Shown piece by piece: positions 14,041-20,476 of a stretch of 21,567 nucleotides of DNA. The stretch's first letter is position 1. Each line of letters begins with the position of its first letter. The position numbers and the translations under genes were made by a program. The notes under the pieces are model-generated. The model ran no database searches. It saw only the letters and a program-made list of their open reading frames with translations, and had not been told where the DNA came from. The stretch is from DASXRC01 sp036506795 (GTDB lineage Bacteria > Actinomycetota > Actinomycetes > Mycobacteriales > Micromonosporaceae): positions 1-21,567 of the forward strand of contig DASXRC010000061.1 in assembly GCA_036506795.1 (NCBI GenBank). Reading direction: 5' to 3'.

Positions 14041-15005
14041 ACCTGTGCGCGGTCGTGCTGGCGGCGGGCGAGGGGCGCCGGCTGCGCCCGCTCAGCCTGC
14101 TTCGGCCGAAGGCGCTGTGCCCGGTCGGCAACGTGCCGCTGCTGGACCGCATGCTCGACCGGCTCGCCGCGCTGGGCCTGGTCGGCCCGGAATCGGTTGC
14201 GGTGAATGCGAGTTACCTCGGCGAGCAGGTGGTGGCGCACGTAGACGGACGCGCACACCCGTCGCTGGAGCCGGAACGCCCGCTCGGGACGGCGGGCGGT
14301 GTCGGGCGGCTGCGGGACTGGATCGACGGGCGCGGCGTGCTGGTGGGCAACGCGGACGCCCATCTGGCGCCGGCCCCGCCGGACGCCGGCGCACCGCCAC
14401 GGGGCGCCGAGGCGCCACCGGACGCCGACCTCGCCGACCTGGTGTCCGGCTGGGACGGCGAGAGCGTACGACTGCTGGGCCGGCCGGCCACGCCTGACTA
14501 TCCACCCGAGTTCGGCGCGTACCGCTTCGCCGGCGTCTCTCTGCTGCCGTGGCGGCTCGTCCGCGACCTGCGGCCCGAGCCGAGCGAGCTGGTCCGCGCG
14601 GTGTGGCGACCCGCGCAGGCCGCGGGCACCCTGAGCGTGGTCCCGTACCGCGGCCGCTACATCGACACGGGTACGCCGGCGGGCTATCTCCGCGCGAACC
14701 TGGACGCGATCTCGCTCGACCCCGTCCCGCCCAACTCCGTCAGAGTTGGGCACGTGGCGGGCGCGGAAGGCCCAACTCTGACGGAGTTGGAAGACGGAGG
14801 GCCGGGGGCCAGCCTCGTGGCCGCCGGCGCTACCGTCTCGGGACGGTTGGACAGGGCCGTGGTCGGCGCGAGAGCGACCGTCCTCGGGGCGGCGACCCGG
14901 GCGGTCGTGTGGCCGGGCGGGTACGTCGGCCCGGATGAGCACCTGGTCGACGCCGTACGGGCCGGACGCGACCTGACGGTGCCGTCCGAGGCGCCGCTAG
15001 CATGA
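14037..15005 (+). CDS. NDP-sugar synthase (nucleotidyltransferase) with inserted palindromic segment
   Basis: The product joins an NTP and a sugar 1-phosphate to give an NDP-sugar. The 322 residues begin MNLCAVVLAAGEGRRLRPLS, with the G-x-G-x-R-x-R-P loop at 11-18 and Lys25. Metal-binding Asp107 is in LVGNADAHL, and YIDTGTP at 209-214 closes the catalytic domain. From about 258 a few hexapeptide-like turns (ASLVAAGATVSG, AVVGARATVLGAA) suggest a short left-handed beta-helix. Residues about 231-251, in the linker, are encoded by a compound inverted repeat. The GTG at 14037 is chosen because it overlaps the Nudix stop as GTGA and begins at the family N-terminus; a longer in-frame extension is antisense-like Arg-rich noise. 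Sugar and nucleotide specificity (mannose/GTP or glucose/dTTP) cannot be settled by eye. Confidence 0.88.
   Translation: MNLCAVVLAAGEGRRLRPLSLLRPKALCPVGNVPLLDRMLDRLAALGLVGPESVAVNASYLGEQVVAHVDGRAHPSLEPERPLGTAGGVGRLRDWIDGRGVLVGNADAHLAPAPPDAGAPPRGAEAPPDADLADLVSGWDGESVRLLGRPATPDYPPEFGAYRFAGVSLLPWRLVRDLRPEPSELVRAVWRPAQAAGTLSVVPYRGRYIDTGTPAGYLRANLDAISLDPVPPNSVRVGHVAGAEGPTLTELEDGGPGASLVAAGATVSGRLDRAVVGARATVLGAATRAVVWPGGYVGPDEHLVDAVRAGRDLTVPSEAPLA
14731..14790. repeat. Compound inverted repeat inside the nucleotidyltransferase gene
   Basis: Arms 14731-14750 and 14771-14790 are perfect 20-bp reverse complements with 20-nt spacing; one more inner pair makes 21 bp. Each arm is also a hairpin: CCAACTC and GAGTTGG surround a five-base centre (CGTCA on the left, TGACG on the right). 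The reading frame passes straight through, encoding residues 232-251 in a linker. The design matches the terminator-like repeat at 4422-4485, whose arms likewise start and end with CAAC and GTTG. It looks like a mobile or amplified palindromic element tolerated in frame. Confidence 0.8.
14998..15003 (+). promoter_or_regulatory. Possible -10 box TAGCAT of the AsnC-domain gene
   Basis: TAGCAT fits TANNNT, overlaps the last codons of the nucleotidyltransferase gene and would give a leader of about 36 nt carrying GAGGAG at 15033-15038. No -35 element is evident. Confidence 0.25.
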
Positions 15006-15045
15006 GCTGACCGCACCAGCACGCCGAGCGTCGAGGAGCCCACCG

Positions 15046-15333
15046 GTGATCACCGCGATCGTCCTCATCGACTGCGCCACGGACTCGATCCCCGAGGTGG
15101 CGGAGGCCATCGCCAATCTGCCGGGCGTCAGCGAGGTCTACTCGGTCGCCGGCCACGTCGACCTGATCGCGATGGTCAGGGTCCGCGAGTTCGACCAGAT
15201 CGCGCAGGTCATCGCCGGCGGCATCTCAAAGGTGCCCGGCGTGATCAACACCGAGTCGCACATCGCCTTCCGGGCGTACTCGCAGCACGACCTCGAGGAG
15301 GCGTTCGCGATCGGGTTCGCGGATGCCGACTGA
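15046..15333 (+). CDS. Stand-alone Lrp/AsnC effector-binding (RAM) domain protein
   Basis: The 95 residues form only the alpha-beta RAM domain of Lrp/AsnC regulators, beginning ITAIVLIDCATDSIPEVAEA and containing the GVSEVYSVAGHVDLIAMVRV and GVINTESHIAF stretches typical of the fold. There is no N-terminal helix-turn-helix, so it should not bind DNA itself. Such stand-alone proteins assemble as oligomers that bind amino acids and may modulate full Lrp proteins. The GTG start is well placed, with GAGGAG at 15033-15038 and 7-nt spacing. It overlaps the following hydrolase gene by 11 bases. The ligand is unknown; closeness to trpD is suggestive but the genes converge. Confidence 0.9.
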   Translation: MITAIVLIDCATDSIPEVAEAIANLPGVSEVYSVAGHVDLIAMVRVREFDQIAQVIAGGISKVPGVINTESHIAFRAYSQHDLEEAFAIGFADAD

Positions 15334-16210
15334 CGCAACGGCGCCGCCCGGCGACGAGTACGCCCAGGAGCACGTCGACCGTGGCGGCGACAGCCTCGGC
15401 ATACAGGTCTACCCGGAACCCGACGGCGGCGGCCCCGCGTCGGCGCCCGTGGCGGTCCTCTGGCCGGCGATGGGCGTACCGGCCCGCTACTACCGCCCGT
15501 TCGCCCGGCAGCTACGCGCCGCCGGGCTCGCGGTCGTCGTGGCCGACCTGCGCGGCACCGGGTCGAGCACGCCACGGCCGAGCCGCGCCTCCCGCTACGG
15601 GTACGCCGAGCTGGCCAGCGACGTCGGCGCGGTTCTCGAGGAGCTCAAGCCGCGCCGCAACGGCCGCCCGGTCGTGCTGATCGGTCACTCGCTCGGCGGG
15701 CAGGCTTGCCTCCTGCAGCTGGCTCTCGGCGGGCGCTCCGACGTCGCAGGCGTCGCGCTCGTGGCCGTCGGGCTGCCCTACTGGCGGCTCTACCGCTGGT
15801 CACGCCGGACGGTGCTGCCGTACGCGCAGGCCATCGGGGGCGTCTCCGCGCTGATGGGTTACTGGCCCGGCTGGACGTTCGGCGGCCGGCAGGCGCGCGG
15901 CGTGATCCGGGATTGGGCATACACGGCGCGTACCGGCCGCTATCCGACCCTGGCCGGCGCAGACGCCGAGGCCGCACTGCGGCGGGTGACGACGCCTGTG
16001 CTCGCGATCAGCGTCGAGGGCGACGAGTACACCCCGGCGTCCACAATGGACCACCTCGCCGCGAAGCTGGCCGCGGCGCCCGTCATGTGCGAGCGCTACA
16101 CCGCGGCGCAGGCCGGCGCGCCGCTCGGTCACTTCGCGTGGGTACGCGCCGGCGGCCCGCTCGCCGACCGCATCGCCGCCTTCGCCCGCCGGCCGCAGGG
16201 CCCGGAGTAG
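15323..16210 (+). CDS. Alpha/beta hydrolase
   Basis: This 295-residue serine hydrolase has a cap region (about 150-210). The nucleophile elbow is VVLIGHSLGGQA with Ser123; likely acid Asp234 lies in VEGDEYTP and the general base His270 in APLGHFAW. The oxyanion-hole region resembles LWPAMGVPARYY at 46-57, and ADLRGTGSS at 74-82 is the usual strand-4 loop. No signal peptide is present, so it is cytoplasmic. The ATG at 15323 lies within the end of the AsnC-domain gene (11-base overlap), so it is probably translated by coupling; no strong ribosome site is seen. It ends 9 nt before the trpD stop on the other strand. Substrate unknown; esterase or lipase-like activity is inferred. Confidence 0.88.
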   Translation: MPTDATAPPGDEYAQEHVDRGGDSLGIQVYPEPDGGGPASAPVAVLWPAMGVPARYYRPFARQLRAAGLAVVVADLRGTGSSTPRPSRASRYGYAELASDVGAVLEELKPRRNGRPVVLIGHSLGGQACLLQLALGGRSDVAGVALVAVGLPYWRLYRWSRRTVLPYAQAIGGVSALMGYWPGWTFGGRQARGVIRDWAYTARTGRYPTLAGADAEAALRRVTTPVLAISVEGDEYTPASTMDHLAAKLAAAPVMCERYTAAQAGAPLGHFAWVRAGGPLADRIAAFARRPQGPE

Positions 16211-16225
16211 CGCGGCGGGCTACTC
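16205..16225. terminator. Short hairpin spanning both stop codons of convergent genes
   Basis: GAGTAGC (16205-16211) and GCTACTC (16219-16225) form a perfect 7-bp stem with the 7-nt loop GCGGCGG. The two TAG stop codons of the alpha/beta hydrolase and trpD lie in opposite arms. There is no T-tract. It may act as a weak bidirectional terminator. Confidence 0.45.
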
Positions 16226-17278
16226 GGCCAGCTTGGCTGCGGTGGCGACCTCGACCCAGCGGTCCATCAGGCGCGCGGCGGCACCCGAGTCGACGGCGGC
16301 CGCGGCGCGGTCCACGCCGGACCGGAGCGTCTGGAGGAGGTCTCCGCCCAGCCCATCGTGCGCCGCAAGCGCCGCCGCGGCGTTCACGAGCACCGCGTCC
16401 CGCACGGGTCCGGTCTCCCCCGCCAGCAGTCGTCGGGCCACGTCCGCGTTGTACGCCGCGTCCGCTCCGCGCAACTCGCCGGGGCGAGACTTGGCGACGC
16501 CGAGGTCCGCGGCGTCCAGCAGCCTCTCGACCACGGTGCCGTCGTGCACCACCCACACCCGGGTCGGCCCGGTTGTCGTGAACTCGTCCAGACCGTCCTC
16601 GCCGCGTACCAGCAGCACCGAGTTGCCGCGCTGGGCGAACGCCTGCGCCATCACCGGCGCCATCCGCGGATCGGCGCAGCCGACCGCGCCGGCCGGCGGC
16701 TGCGCCGGGTTCGTCAAGGGACCGAGGAAGTTGAACGCGGTCGGCACGCCAAGCTCGCGGCGCGGTACGGCGGTGTGCCGCATGCCCGGGTGGAAGCGGG
16801 CGGCGAAGCAGAAGCCGATCCCCGCCTCCGTGACGCAGTGCGCGACACCGACCGGGCCGAGATCCAGCGGTACGCCCAGACGCTCCAGCAGGTCCGCGGA
16901 GCCGCACGCCGAGGACGCCGCGCGGTTGCCGTGCTTGACGACGGGGACGCCGGTCGCGGCGACCACGATCGCCGCCATCGTCGAGATGTTCACCGTGTGC
17001 GCCCGGTCACCGCCGGTGCCGACCACGTCGACCGCGTTGGCGCGTACGTCCTCGGGCAGCTCAACCCGGGTCGCGCTGGCCAGCATCGCCCGGACGAGGC
17101 CGCCGATCTCGGTCGGTGTCTCGCCCTTGGCCCGCAGCGCCATCGCGAAGCCCGCGATCTGGGCCGGAGTCGCCTCCCCCGACATGATCTCGCCCATCGC
17201 CCAGGCGGTGTCCTCTGTGGACAGCTCTTCGGCACGCAGCAGCGCGCCCAGCAGGTTCGGCCAGGTCCGGTCGCCCAT
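16220..17278 (-). CDS. trpD: Anthranilate phosphoribosyltransferase TrpD
   Basis: TrpD catalyses the second step of tryptophan synthesis, transferring phosphoribose from PRPP to anthranilate. At 352 residues it has the usual family length. The N-terminal helical domain is followed by the PRPP-binding VGTGGD at 86-91, NIST at 97-100, the KHGNRAASSACGSADLLE stretch at 115-132, HPGMRH at 163-168, the RRELGVPTAFNFLGPLTNP stretch at 173-191, and the metal-binding DE pair at 231-232. All catalytic motifs are intact. The ATG at 17278 follows GGAGG with 5-nt spacing. No other trp genes are near, as in mycobacteria, where trpD also sits beside ctaE-qcrCAB. It lies 36 nt downstream of the receiver-like gene, so it is probably co-transcribed with it; no leader peptide or attenuator is visible. 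Confidence 0.96.
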   Translation of the reverse strand: MGDRTWPNLLGALLRAEELSTEDTAWAMGEIMSGEATPAQIAGFAMALRAKGETPTEIGGLVRAMLASATRVELPEDVRANAVDVVGTGGDRAHTVNISTMAAIVVAATGVPVVKHGNRAASSACGSADLLERLGVPLDLGPVGVAHCVTEAGIGFCFAARFHPGMRHTAVPRRELGVPTAFNFLGPLTNPAQPPAGAVGCADPRMAPVMAQAFAQRGNSVLLVRGEDGLDEFTTTGPTRVWVVHDGTVVERLLDAADLGVAKSRPGELRGADAAYNADVARRLLAGETGPVRDAVLVNAAAALAAHDGLGGDLLQTLRSGVDRAAAAVDSGAAARLMDRWVEVATAAKLAE

Positions 17279-17314
17279 GATGGCCTCCAGGCGGGGTGGG
17301 GTGTGCCGGCGCGG

Positions 17315-17773
17315 CTACGCCGCGGTGTGCGCGGGCCCGCGCTGCCCCGTGCTCGCCCCGGCGGAGGGGGGCCGACGCTCACGGAGCATGCCGGCGATCG
17401 TCTGACCGGTGGTCACGGGGTCCATCGGGTACATCAGCGTCGCCTCGACGCGGGCGTACGCGGCGAGCCAGCGGTCGGCCGCGCGCGCGATCACGACACA
17501 GGTGGGCGGCGCGTCGTCCAGCTCGTCCTTGAGCTGCTTTGCGATGCCGATGCCGCCGCCCGGGGTGGCCTCGCCATCGAGCACCACGAGGTCCATCTCG
17601 TAATCGCGCACCAGGTCGACGCAGTCGGCGTACGTGCTCGCCTCGACGAACTCGATCTGCATGTCGGGGGCGGGGCGGGTGCCCACGGCCAGCCGCATGC
17701 GGTGCCGGATCTCGGGGTCGTCGCTATAGAGCAGGACGACATACGTGGCCGGTTGCGCGTTGGTGTCGGTCAT
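17315..17773 (-). CDS. Stand-alone receiver-like protein with degenerate switch residues
   Basis: This 152-residue protein has the (beta/alpha)5 pattern of response-regulator receivers and no output domain. It keeps the acidic pair Asp18-Asp19 in VVLLYSDDPE and Asp66 in LVVLDGEATPGGG at the phospho-acceptor position. The switch Thr/Ser is replaced by Ala in VVIARAADR, and the conserved Lys is missing from ATLMYPMDP. The last about 20 residues are Pro/Gly/Ser-rich. Loss of Lys and Thr suggests it is not switched by ordinary phosphorylation. It lies between ctaG (54 nt upstream) and trpD (36 nt downstream) on the same strand, probably one transcript. The ATG at 17773 has GGGAG about 11 nt upstream. 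A role in adjusting respiratory genes would be speculative. Confidence 0.83.
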   Translation of the reverse strand: MTDTNAQPATYVVLLYSDDPEIRHRMRLAVGTRPAPDMQIEFVEASTYADCVDLVRDYEMDLVVLDGEATPGGGIGIAKQLKDELDDAPPTCVVIARAADRWLAAYARVEATLMYPMDPVTTGQTIAGMLRERRPPSAGASTGQRGPAHTAA

Positions 17774-17827
17774 CGGTCGGTGTGCTCCCGCGTCGTGGCT
17801 GCCGCCTGATCGTACCGGCTGTCCGAC

Positions 17828-18796
17828 TCAGTCGACCCCGGGGCTGCGGGCGGGGCCCCTCCCGGCGCTGGCCTGGGCGGCACGGGCCTGCGCGGCCTCC
17901 TCCCGGTCCAGCTGCCGGTCGACGCGCGCGGCCTCCCGCTCGGACTGCCGGAACCACTGGACGAGCAGCACGACGAGCAGTGTCACGCTGACCAGCTCGC
18001 CGCCGGCCCAGAGGATGCCGCCGGCCACGTTCTGGTCCGCCCACGGGTCGACCCAACCGAGGTGCAGCGAGGGGTACCAGTCGCCCCCCAGCAGCACCTG
18101 GCTCTGCATGACGGTCAGGCCCAGCACGGTGTGGAACGGCACCGAGATGAGCATGAGCAGCACCCGTGCCGGGTACGGCCAGCGCACCGGCAGCGGGTCC
18201 AGCCCAACCAGTGGCCAGAAGAACAGGCAGCCGACCGCGAGGAAGTGGGCGTGCACCAGCTCGTGCACGAACGGGTTCTCCAACGTGAGCCGGTACAGCC
18301 CGGTGAAGTACAGGGCGAACGGGTTGACCACGAACAGCGCGTACGCCACGAGCGGAAAGGTCAGCACGCGCACCGGCCGGCTGTGCAGGACGGCGAGCAG
18401 CGCGTGCCGCGGTGTCCGCGAGAGCGTACGCAGGGCCAGCGTGACCGGGGCGCCGAGCGCCAGGAAGATCGGCGCGACCATGGCCAGCACCATGTGTTGG
18501 ACCATGTGCACCGAGAGCAGGCTCGTGTCGTACGCCGCGATCCCGGTGACCGTCACCGCCGCGATGGAGCCGAGGCCACCACCGATGAACAGCAGCGACC
18601 GCGACACCGGCCAGCGGTCCCCGCGGGCCCGTAGCCGGTACACGCCGACGAGGTAGAGGCCGGCCACAGCCACGATGAGACCGACGACCAGCCAGCTGTC
18701 CACGTGCAGCCGGAACAGCGTGTTGACGCTGACCGGTGGCGGCACCTCATGGTCGTGTGCCGAGGGGATCCCCGCTGCCGCGGCGTACCACTGCAT
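17828..18796 (-). CDS. ctaG: CtaG/Caa3-type cytochrome c oxidase assembly protein
   Basis: This 322-residue polytopic membrane protein of the caa3_CtaG family is needed for copper insertion into, or assembly of, the cytochrome c oxidase. About seven membrane helices are visible (around 34-52, 67-88, 98-120, 144-166, 180-197, 210-230, 260-281), followed by a charged cytoplasmic tail rich in Glu, Arg, Ala and Gln. Conserved histidines are HMVQHM (97, 101), HELVHAHF (178, 182, 184) and PFHTVLG (222), candidates for metal binding, and the late DQNVAGGILWAGGE is typical of the family. The ATG lies 7 nt after a TAGCCT box, so it is probably leaderless. It is divergent from ctaE, the oxidase subunit III gene, across 132 bp, which fits joint regulation. 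Confidence 0.92.
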   Translation of the reverse strand: MQWYAAAAGIPSAHDHEVPPPVSVNTLFRLHVDSWLVVGLIVAVAGLYLVGVYRLRARGDRWPVSRSLLFIGGGLGSIAAVTVTGIAAYDTSLLSVHMVQHMVLAMVAPIFLALGAPVTLALRTLSRTPRHALLAVLHSRPVRVLTFPLVAYALFVVNPFALYFTGLYRLTLENPFVHELVHAHFLAVGCLFFWPLVGLDPLPVRWPYPARVLLMLISVPFHTVLGLTVMQSQVLLGGDWYPSLHLGWVDPWADQNVAGGILWAGGELVSVTLLVVLLVQWFRQSEREAARVDRQLDREEAAQARAAQASAGRGPARSPGVD

Positions 18797-18803
18797 GGCT
18801 TCG

Positions 18804-18809
18804 AGGCTA
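18804..18809 (-). promoter_or_regulatory. -10 box TAGCCT of ctaG (leaderless type)
   Basis: On the minus strand TAGCCT is followed by 7 nt and the ATG at 18796. The perfect palindrome at 18819-18832 covers the place where the -35 element would lie, suggesting that a bound protein could block this promoter. Confidence 0.55.
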
Positions 18810-18818
18810 GGCTCCGGT

Positions 18819-18832
18819 GCACCGATCGGTGC
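18819..18832. promoter_or_regulatory. Perfect 14-bp palindrome between ctaG and ctaE, operator candidate
   Basis: GCACCGATCGGTGC is its own reverse complement. It lies in the 132-bp divergent region, 9 nt upstream of the ctaG -10 box and about 85 nt upstream of the ctaE one. A compact palindrome at the -35 position is typical of repressor operators such as those of TetR-family proteins; which protein binds is unknown. The core ACCGATCGG recurs upstream of the RSH gene. Confidence 0.5.
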
Positions 18833-18916
18833 GCCCGGCCCCGGCGCGCGCGGCGCGTCGGCGGCGACACGCGGGCCGGAGGCCTACCCCGACGCTCGCC
18901 AATGCTCTTGGGGGGC

Positions 18917-18922
18917 AATAAT
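18917..18922 (+). promoter_or_regulatory. -10 box AATAAT of ctaE (leaderless type)
   Basis: AATAAT differs from TATAAT at one base and lies 6 nt before the ctaE GTG at 18929. A run of G at 18910-18915 is too far upstream (13 nt) for a normal ribosome site, favouring leaderless initiation. Confidence 0.45.
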
Positions 18923-18928
18923 GACCGC

Positions 18929-19543
18929 GTGACTGCGGCCCCAGCCATCGACACGAGCCGGATCCACTCGTTGACCAGGCCGAACATGGTCAGCGTCGGG
19001 ACAATCGTGTGGCTCTCCAGCGAACTCATGTTCTTCGCGGCGCTGTTCGCGATGTTCTTCCAGATCCGCTCGACGGCGTACTTCCAGTGGCAGCAGCACT
19101 TCCCGATGCTGCACCTCCCGTACGCGGCGGTCTTCACGACCATCCTGGTGCTCTCTTCGATCACGTGTCAGATGGGCGTGTTCGCGGCCGAGCGGGGTGA
19201 CGTGTTCGCGTTGCGGCGCTGGTTCACGCTGACGTTCGTGATGGGCCTGACCTTCGTGCTCGGCCAGGCGAACGAGTACCGCAATCTGATCCACGAGGGC
19301 ATCAAGATCAACGGCGACGGGTACGGGTCGGTGTTCTACCTGACCACCGGGTTCCACGGCCTCCATGTCACGGGCGGCCTCATCGCCTTCATCATCTACA
19401 TGATCCGCACGACCATGGGCCGGTTCACGCCCGCACAGGCAACCTCCGCGATCGTGGTGTCGTACTACTGGCACTTCGTCGACGTCGTGTGGATCGCGCT
19501 CTTCTTCATGATCTACTTGATGGAACGGCTGGCGGGGCTGTGA
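18929..19543 (+). CDS. ctaE: Cytochrome c oxidase subunit III (CtaE)
   Basis: CtaE is subunit III of the aa3 terminal oxidase in the actinobacterial bc1-aa3 supercomplex. It is 204 residues, close to the usual 200-205, with five membrane helices as in actinobacterial forms. Family landmarks include TIVWLSSELMFFAALFAMFF near the N-terminus, the glutamate-containing QANEYRNLIHEGI, TGFHGLHVTGG, and the final SYYWHFVDVVWIALFFMIYL. The GTG at 18929 is chosen over a longer frame because the protein then has the family N-terminus and follows an AATAAT box by 6 nt. It is first in ctaE-qcrC-qcrA, 48 nt before qcrC. An ATG at 18921 opens only a three-codon frame that is probably irrelevant. Confidence 0.95.
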   Translation: MTAAPAIDTSRIHSLTRPNMVSVGTIVWLSSELMFFAALFAMFFQIRSTAYFQWQQHFPMLHLPYAAVFTTILVLSSITCQMGVFAAERGDVFALRRWFTLTFVMGLTFVLGQANEYRNLIHEGIKINGDGYGSVFYLTTGFHGLHVTGGLIAFIIYMIRTTMGRFTPAQATSAIVVSYYWHFVDVVWIALFFMIYLMERLAGL

Positions 19544-19591
19544 GGCCCAGTCACAAAACGCAGGTGCGACCCGTCTACCAGAGGTATGGCC

Positions 19592-20476
19592 ATGACTCAT
19601 GACACCCCCGGCGGTTCCACCCGCGGCGGGCCGAAGTCCAGGCTCGGCCTCGGCCGTCTTCGCGCGCGTGCCGCCGGGCGTACCGGCGCGCGTGCCCCCC
19701 GCAGCCGGGTCCGGCGGCGGCTCGGCTCGGTCGTGCGGCTCGTGGCCGCCCTCGCGCTCGCCGGCGGCGTCTACACGGCGTTCGCCCCCAGCCTGTCGGC
19801 CGACGACACCCCGAATCTCAGCAGCGCGGCCCAGGACGGCAAGGCACTGTTCGACGTCAACTGCATCACCTGCCATGGCCTCAACGCGCAGGGCGTGCCC
19901 GGCCGCGGGCCGAGCCTGATCGGGGTCGGCTCCGCGGCGGTGGAGTTCCAGGTGACATCGGGCCGGATGCCATTGGCCCGGCAGGAGGCCCAGGCCGAGC
20001 GCAAGCCGCCCGTCCTGACGGACGACCAGGCGCGCCAGATCGGCCAGTACATCCAGGAGCTCGGCGGCGGACCGCAGCTGCCGGAGGGCAACGACCTCGC
20101 GGCCACCGGCGACGACGCGGTCGCCCGCGGTGGCGAGCTGTTCCGCATCAACTGCTCGTCGTGCCACGCGTTCTCCGGCGGCGGCGGCGCGCTCTCGTCG
20201 GGCAAGTATGCCCCGCCGGTCAAGGAGGCGACCGACCGCCAGATCTACGCCGCCATGCTGACCGGCCCGCAGAACATGCCCGTGTTCGGCGACAACGAGC
20301 TCACCCCCCAGCAGAAGGCCGACATCATCGCGTACGTCGACACCCTCAACGACGACCGCGACCCCGGCGGCTGGGGTCTCGGCCGCTTCGGCCCGGTGAC
20401 GGAGGGCCTGGCCATCTTCCTGGTGGGCATCACCGCCCTCGTGTTCACTACGCTGTGGATAGCAGGGAAGTCATGA
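19592..20476 (+). CDS. qcrC: Diheme cytochrome cc subunit of the bc1 complex (QcrC)
   Basis: QcrC passes electrons from the Rieske protein to the oxidase within the supercomplex, replacing a soluble cytochrome c. The 294 residues have two CxxCH haem-binding sites, CITCH (91-95) and CSSCH (188-192), with probable axial Met126 (SGRMPLA) and Met229 (QNMPVFG). An N-terminal membrane segment lies at about 46-64 and a C-terminal one at 271-290, with both haem domains outside the membrane. Residues 11-45 are a cytoplasmic tail with twelve Arg, longer than I expect for the family. The ATG at 19592 has GAGG 7 nt upstream; the ATG at 19586 directly abuts GAGGT and is less likely. The stop overlaps the qcrA start as ATGA. 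Confidence 0.95.
   Translation: MTHDTPGGSTRGGPKSRLGLGRLRARAAGRTGARAPRSRVRRRLGSVVRLVAALALAGGVYTAFAPSLSADDTPNLSSAAQDGKALFDVNCITCHGLNAQGVPGRGPSLIGVGSAAVEFQVTSGRMPLARQEAQAERKPPVLTDDQARQIGQYIQELGGGPQLPEGNDLAATGDDAVARGGELFRINCSSCHAFSGGGGALSSGKYAPPVKEATDRQIYAAMLTGPQNMPVFGDNELTPQQKADIIAYVDTLNDDRDPGGWGLGRFGPVTEGLAIFLVGITALVFTTLWIAGKS

Noticed and set aside
17279..17314. trp leader peptide or attenuator upstream of trpD.
   Set aside because: Only 36 nt separate it from the receiver gene, with no run of Trp codons or paired hairpins.
18704..18928. N-terminal extension of ctaE by 75 codons.
   Set aside because: The extension overlaps the divergent promoters and the ctaG start; the family N-terminus begins at 18929.
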